The translations under genes and the position numbers were made by a program. Below the pieces are notes generated by a model that saw only the letters and a program-made list of their open reading frames with translations, was not told the origin of the DNA and did not search any database. From an uncultured Lachnotalea sp. (GTDB lineage Bacteria > Bacillota > Clostridia > Lachnospirales > Lachnospiraceae), in assembly GCA_948470255.1 (NCBI GenBank), contig CAOKOS010000025.1, positions 1 through 34,594 on the forward strand: a stretch of 34,594 nucleotides of DNA, written 5' to 3'. Of the stretch, positions 32,070 to 34,594 are shown one piece after another (within the stretch, counting starts at the first letter, position 1; each line of letters starts with the position of its first letter).

Positions 32070-32483
32070 ATGAAAAAACAACAGGATGAAGTTTGGAAGG
32101 ACAGAAGACATGTGCTGTGGTTTCCTTTTTCTTTTGACCGATACTATATCGCCAACAACCGTCTTTACTGCCGCCACGGCCTTCTCAGGCAGGATGAACA
32201 TGAGTGCCTTTTGTACCGGATTCTGGATATCTCCCTGACGCGGACTCTCGGAAACCGCCTCTGCGGCACCGGCACCATTACGCTGCGGACCACAGATTCC
32301 TCTGACCCTGTCTTGACCCTTAAAAACATTAAACACAGCAGGGCTGTCAAAGAAATGCTCAGCAATCTGATCGAAGAAGAGCGGACCCGCAAAGGCGTTG
32401 CAGGCCGTGAGATCTTTTCCAATGGAAGTGGAATGATGGACCGAAACGGCGACGGGCGCATCGATATCGACGATTTTCTTTAA
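32070..32483 (+). CDS. Bacterial PH-domain protein with a C-terminal EF-hand-like loop
   Basis: The 137-residue protein has no signal peptide or membrane helix. Residues about 13-110 match a YdbS/bPH_2-type PH fold: a beta-rich run with YYIANNRLYCRHGLL, LLYRILDISLTRTLGNR, GTGTITLRTTD and VLTLKNIKHSRAVKEML. The end carries a canonical calcium-binding loop, DRNGDGRIDIDD (124-135), with acidic or Asn residues at loop positions 1, 3, 5, 9 and 12 and Gly at 6. AAAGGAGA precedes the ATG. It is the downstream partner of the DUF885 gene and converges on the hydratase gene. Function unknown. Confidence 0.7.
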   Translation: MKKQQDEVWKDRRHVLWFPFSFDRYYIANNRLYCRHGLLRQDEHECLLYRILDISLTRTLGNRLCGTGTITLRTTDSSDPVLTLKNIKHSRAVKEMLSNLIEEERTRKGVAGREIFSNGSGMMDRNGDGRIDIDDFL

Positions 32484-32492
32484 AATTTTTTT

Positions 32493-32560
32493 CCGCGAAC
32501 CGCGCTTCTCCCAGAGGGTTTTTATCGGATGGGGAACGCAGTTCCCTATCCGACAAAAAA
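32493..32560 (-). repeat. Structured repeat, copy E (convergent gap)
   Basis: A 13-bp stem with one G-U pair (32525-32537 with 32541-32553) presents the plus-strand loop region ACGCAGTT. It is flanked by TTTTTA and CAAAAAA and preceded by GCGCTTCTCCCAGAGGG, the counterpart of the CTCACGGAGGG segment elsewhere. The stem (TCGGATGGGGAAC) is unrelated in sequence to copies A to D. A CGCG-GTT-CGCG mini-hairpin closes the minus-strand end. The copy abuts the bidirectional terminator. Confidence 0.68.
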
Positions 32561-32584
32561 GCCCCCGGCCGGGGGGCTTTTTTT
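32555..32584. terminator. Bidirectional intrinsic terminator between convergent genes
   Basis: An A-run, GCCCCC-GGCC-GGGGGC and a T-run form a strong symmetric terminator. It lies just beyond the hydratase stop on the minus strand and about 70 bases after the PH/EF-hand gene on the plus strand, and serves both. Confidence 0.9.
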
Positions 32585-32588
32585 GTTT

Positions 32589-34594
32589 TTATGATTCCCT
32601 ATAGTAATTGATCAGACACCCATCCAGGATAATCTGCCGTTCATCGTCAGTCAGTTCTCCCAGTTTCAGCACAAATCCCTTCATGCCATCACCTGCTACA
32701 TAAGCAGGGATCTCTGTCTTTTTCTGTTTCACCGCTTCTTTAATTCCCGGAATAAAGATCCAGTCGCCATTTTTAAAGGGAAGATCTCCTGCATCCACCA
32801 AAAACGGCAACATTCCCCAGTTAATCAAATTGGAACGATAACGTTTCGTGGCATAGCCATTGGCAATATTGGCCCAACCGCCCAATACCTTCTGGCAGGA
32901 AGCCGCCTGTTCCCTGGCGGAGCCGTCCCCGGGCTTCACGGCAAAAATCGTACTGCCAATTCCTGTGTTCTCCCCGCCTACGTCCCCATATTTTGTCCGT
33001 ACCGAATCCATGGCCTTACGGATTTCAGGAAGAGCCTCACAGGGGGCTTTTCCGTTTCTTCTGGCCTCTTCTGCCGCCTGCACCTCCTTGGCCCGTCCCA
33101 CATAAGCCGGATCCTTCCTGGAAAGGGTAAATTCCGCCAACCCCAGCGGATTGGAACGGTAAGAAGATGTTTCTCCGGAAGGAATCAGCTCGTCTGTAGT
33201 TGTCACCGGGTCGTGAATCTCGGACACCACTTTAAGAAGCAGGTTGTCCGTCAGCGCCGACATGGACGGCCAATCCTTGATATTGGGTCCAAAATGAATC
33301 TCTGTGGAAGCATCCGCCTGGCCCTTACTGTCAAATACCCTATTCTCGTAAATGGTCTTATCAAAATAATATTTCGGCTTTGTATAATTCACATCCAGCT
33401 CTGTAGCCGGAGTCAGGCGGCCCTTATTGGCCGCTGTGGCCGCAATGGAGCGGGCATCCATAAGCGCCACAGAAGCAATCTGTCCATTCTGGAGCTTGGA
33501 GCCTTCCCTGTTGGGGAAATTCCGTGTGGAATGGCGGATACTGAAAGCATTATTGGCAGGCGTATCTCCTGCGCCAAAACAGGGGCCGCAAAAAGCAGTC
33601 TTCATAACCGCCCCCGTCTGGAGCAGCTTCGCCGCCGCACCGTTCTTGATCAGCTCCATATAAACGGGCATACTGGCAGGATACACACTCAAAGTAAATG
33701 CCCCGTTTCCGATGCTGGCCCCATCAAGAATATCCGCCGCATCGCAGATATTTTCAAATCCGCCGCCTGCACAGCCGGCGATGATTCCCTGCTCCACATA
33801 AAGCTTTCCGTCCCGTACTTTATCCGCCAGGGAGAAAGCTACCGCACCGCCCAGGCTTACTTTCGCCCGTTTTTCCACATCCGCCAGCACGTCCCTCAGA
33901 TTACTGTTGACTTCTTCAATGGTATACGTATTGCTGGGATGGAAAGGCATGGCAATCATAGGCTTCACCGCGCCCAAATCCACTTCCACAATTCCGTCAT
34001 AATAAGCCACCGCACCGGGATTCAGCTCCTTATATTCTTCCGAACGTCCATGAATTTCATAAAATTCCTGTATTTTCTCATCCGTTGTCCAAATGGAAGA
34101 AAGGCAGGTAGTCTCTGTCGTCATCACATCTACGCCAATCCTGAAATCTGCGCTTAAATTTTTGACGCCGGGTCCTACAAATTCCATTACTTTATTATTT
34201 ACATAACCACATTCAAACACTGCGCCAATAATGGCTAAAGCCACATCCTGGGGACCAACCCCCTTCTCCGGTTTTCCTGTGAGATAAATTCCCACCACAC
34301 CAGGCATGTTGATGTCATAAGTCTTGTTCAAAAGCTGCTTAACCAGCTCCGGGCCGCCTTCCCCCACTGCCATCGTACCGAGGGCGCCATAACGGGTATG
34401 GCTGTCGGAACCTAAAATCATTTTCCCACATCCCGCCAGCATCTCCCTGGCATACTGATGAATCACCGCCTGATGGGGCGGCACATATACACCGCCGTAT
34501 TTCTGCGCACACGTAAGGCCGAACATGTGGTCATCCTCATTGATGGTGCCGCCCACCGCACAAAGGCTGTTGTGGCAGTTGGTCAGCACATAGG
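32589..34594 (-). CDS. Aconitase-family hydratase, 5' end outside the window
   Basis: At least 667 residues of an aconitase-superfamily protein are present, and the frame is open at the window edge. The first in-frame start-like codon, GTG at 34589, lies inside conserved sequence (YVLTNCHNS), so the true start is beyond the end. Candidate Fe-S ligands are the Cys of [10 protein letters not shown] and the CGPC pair in [12 protein letters not shown]. The active-site-like [16 protein letters not shown] follows, then the swivel domain with [20 protein letters not shown]. It resembles the YbhJ-like hydratase group rather than classical AcnA or LeuC; the substrate is uncertain. A strong terminator directly follows the stop. 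Confidence 0.85.
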   Translation of the reverse strand, partial: YVLTNCHNSLCAVGGTINEDDHMFGLTCAQKYGGVYVPPHQAVIHQYAREMLAGCGKMILGSDSHTRYGALGTMAVGEGGPELVKQLLNKTYDINMPGVVGIYLTGKPEKGVGPQDVALAIIGAVFECGYVNNKVMEFVGPGVKNLSADFRIGVDVMTTETTCLSSIWTTDEKIQEFYEIHGRSEEYKELNPGAVAYYDGIVEVDLGAVKPMIAMPFHPSNTYTIEEVNSNLRDVLADVEKRAKVSLGGAVAFSLADKVRDGKLYVEQGIIAGCAGGGFENICDAADILDGASIGNGAFTLSVYPASMPVYMELIKNGAAAKLLQTGAVMKTAFCGPCFGAGDTPANNAFSIRHSTRNFPNREGSKLQNGQIASVALMDARSIAATAANKGRLTPATELDVNYTKPKYYFDKTIYENRVFDSKGQADASTEIHFGPNIKDWPSMSALTDNLLLKVVSEIHDPVTTTDELIPSGETSSYRSNPLGLAEFTLSRKDPAYVGRAKEVQAAEEARRNGKAPCEALPEIRKAMDSVRTKYGDVGGENTGIGSTIFAVKPGDGSAREQAASCQKVLGGWANIANGYATKRYRSNLINWGMLPFLVDAGDLPFKNGDWIFIPGIKEAVKQKKTEIPAYVAGDGMKGFVLKLGELTDDERQIILDGCLINYYRES

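Noticed and set aside
33213-34157. Plus-strand open frame of 314 codons opposite the hydratase
   Set aside because: It overlaps conserved hydratase sequence along its whole length, with no domain or ribosome binding site.

Overview
The window reads as chromosomal DNA of an anaerobic, endospore-forming Firmicute, most likely a Clostridia/Lachnospiraceae member. The reasons are moderate GC, strong AGGAGG-type ribosome binding sites, a set of sporulation genes (spoIIE, yabP, yabQ, spoVT), a 3H-domain NiaR repressor, and a gene order matching part of the Bacillus subtilis origin-proximal region. The species cannot be fixed from sequence alone. Nearly all genes lie on the minus strand. No tRNA, rRNA, CRISPR array, transposase or phage gene was seen.

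Layout, left to right. 1-4375: the tail of a plus-strand gene (probably a PlsC-type acyltransferase), a long hairpin, then minus-strand niaR, a FAD/Rieske oxidoreductase and a GH13 alpha-glycosidase. 4438-4550: a terminator, with a possible C-rich small RNA ending in it. 4688-8543: ftsH, hpt and tilS, transcribed tilS-hpt-ftsH from a good sigma-A promoter. 8738-13403: spoIIE, divIC, yabQ, yabP, the S4 protein gene rlbP, hup, mazG and spoVT. 13528-15862: a diguanylate cyclase and a P-loop kinase that interrupt the conserved order. 16210-27054: prsA-like lipoprotein, mfd, pth, trkH, trkA, a zinc-ribbon membrane protein, rsmA and tatD, transcribed right to left. 27344-30034: a DUF4867 protein and metG. 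30244-32483, plus strand: a DUF885 lipoprotein peptidase and a PH-domain/EF-hand protein. 32589 to the end: an aconitase-family hydratase cut by the window edge.

The order metG-tatD-rsmA...pth-mfd...spoVT-mazG-rlbP-yabP-yabQ-divIC-spoIIE-tilS-hpt-ftsH is the B. subtilis order with some genes missing and others inserted. Its promoters fit the sporulation programme: inverted Spo0A boxes with a 21-bp spaced TATAAT before spoIIE, a sigma-E-like promoter before yabPQ, and a sigma-G-like promoter before spoVT.

The least explained feature is a family of five intergenic structured repeats, at about 11911, 15949, 16085, 27075 and 32493. Each has a stem-loop with a conserved ACGnnRTT loop and flanking T/A runs. 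The stem sequence differs completely between three subtypes yet stays paired, and a GAG-CTC mini-hairpin lies next to it. On the minus strand each copy starts at or near the U-tract of an intrinsic terminator or terminator-like hairpin, and three copies end in a terminator-like hairpin of their own.
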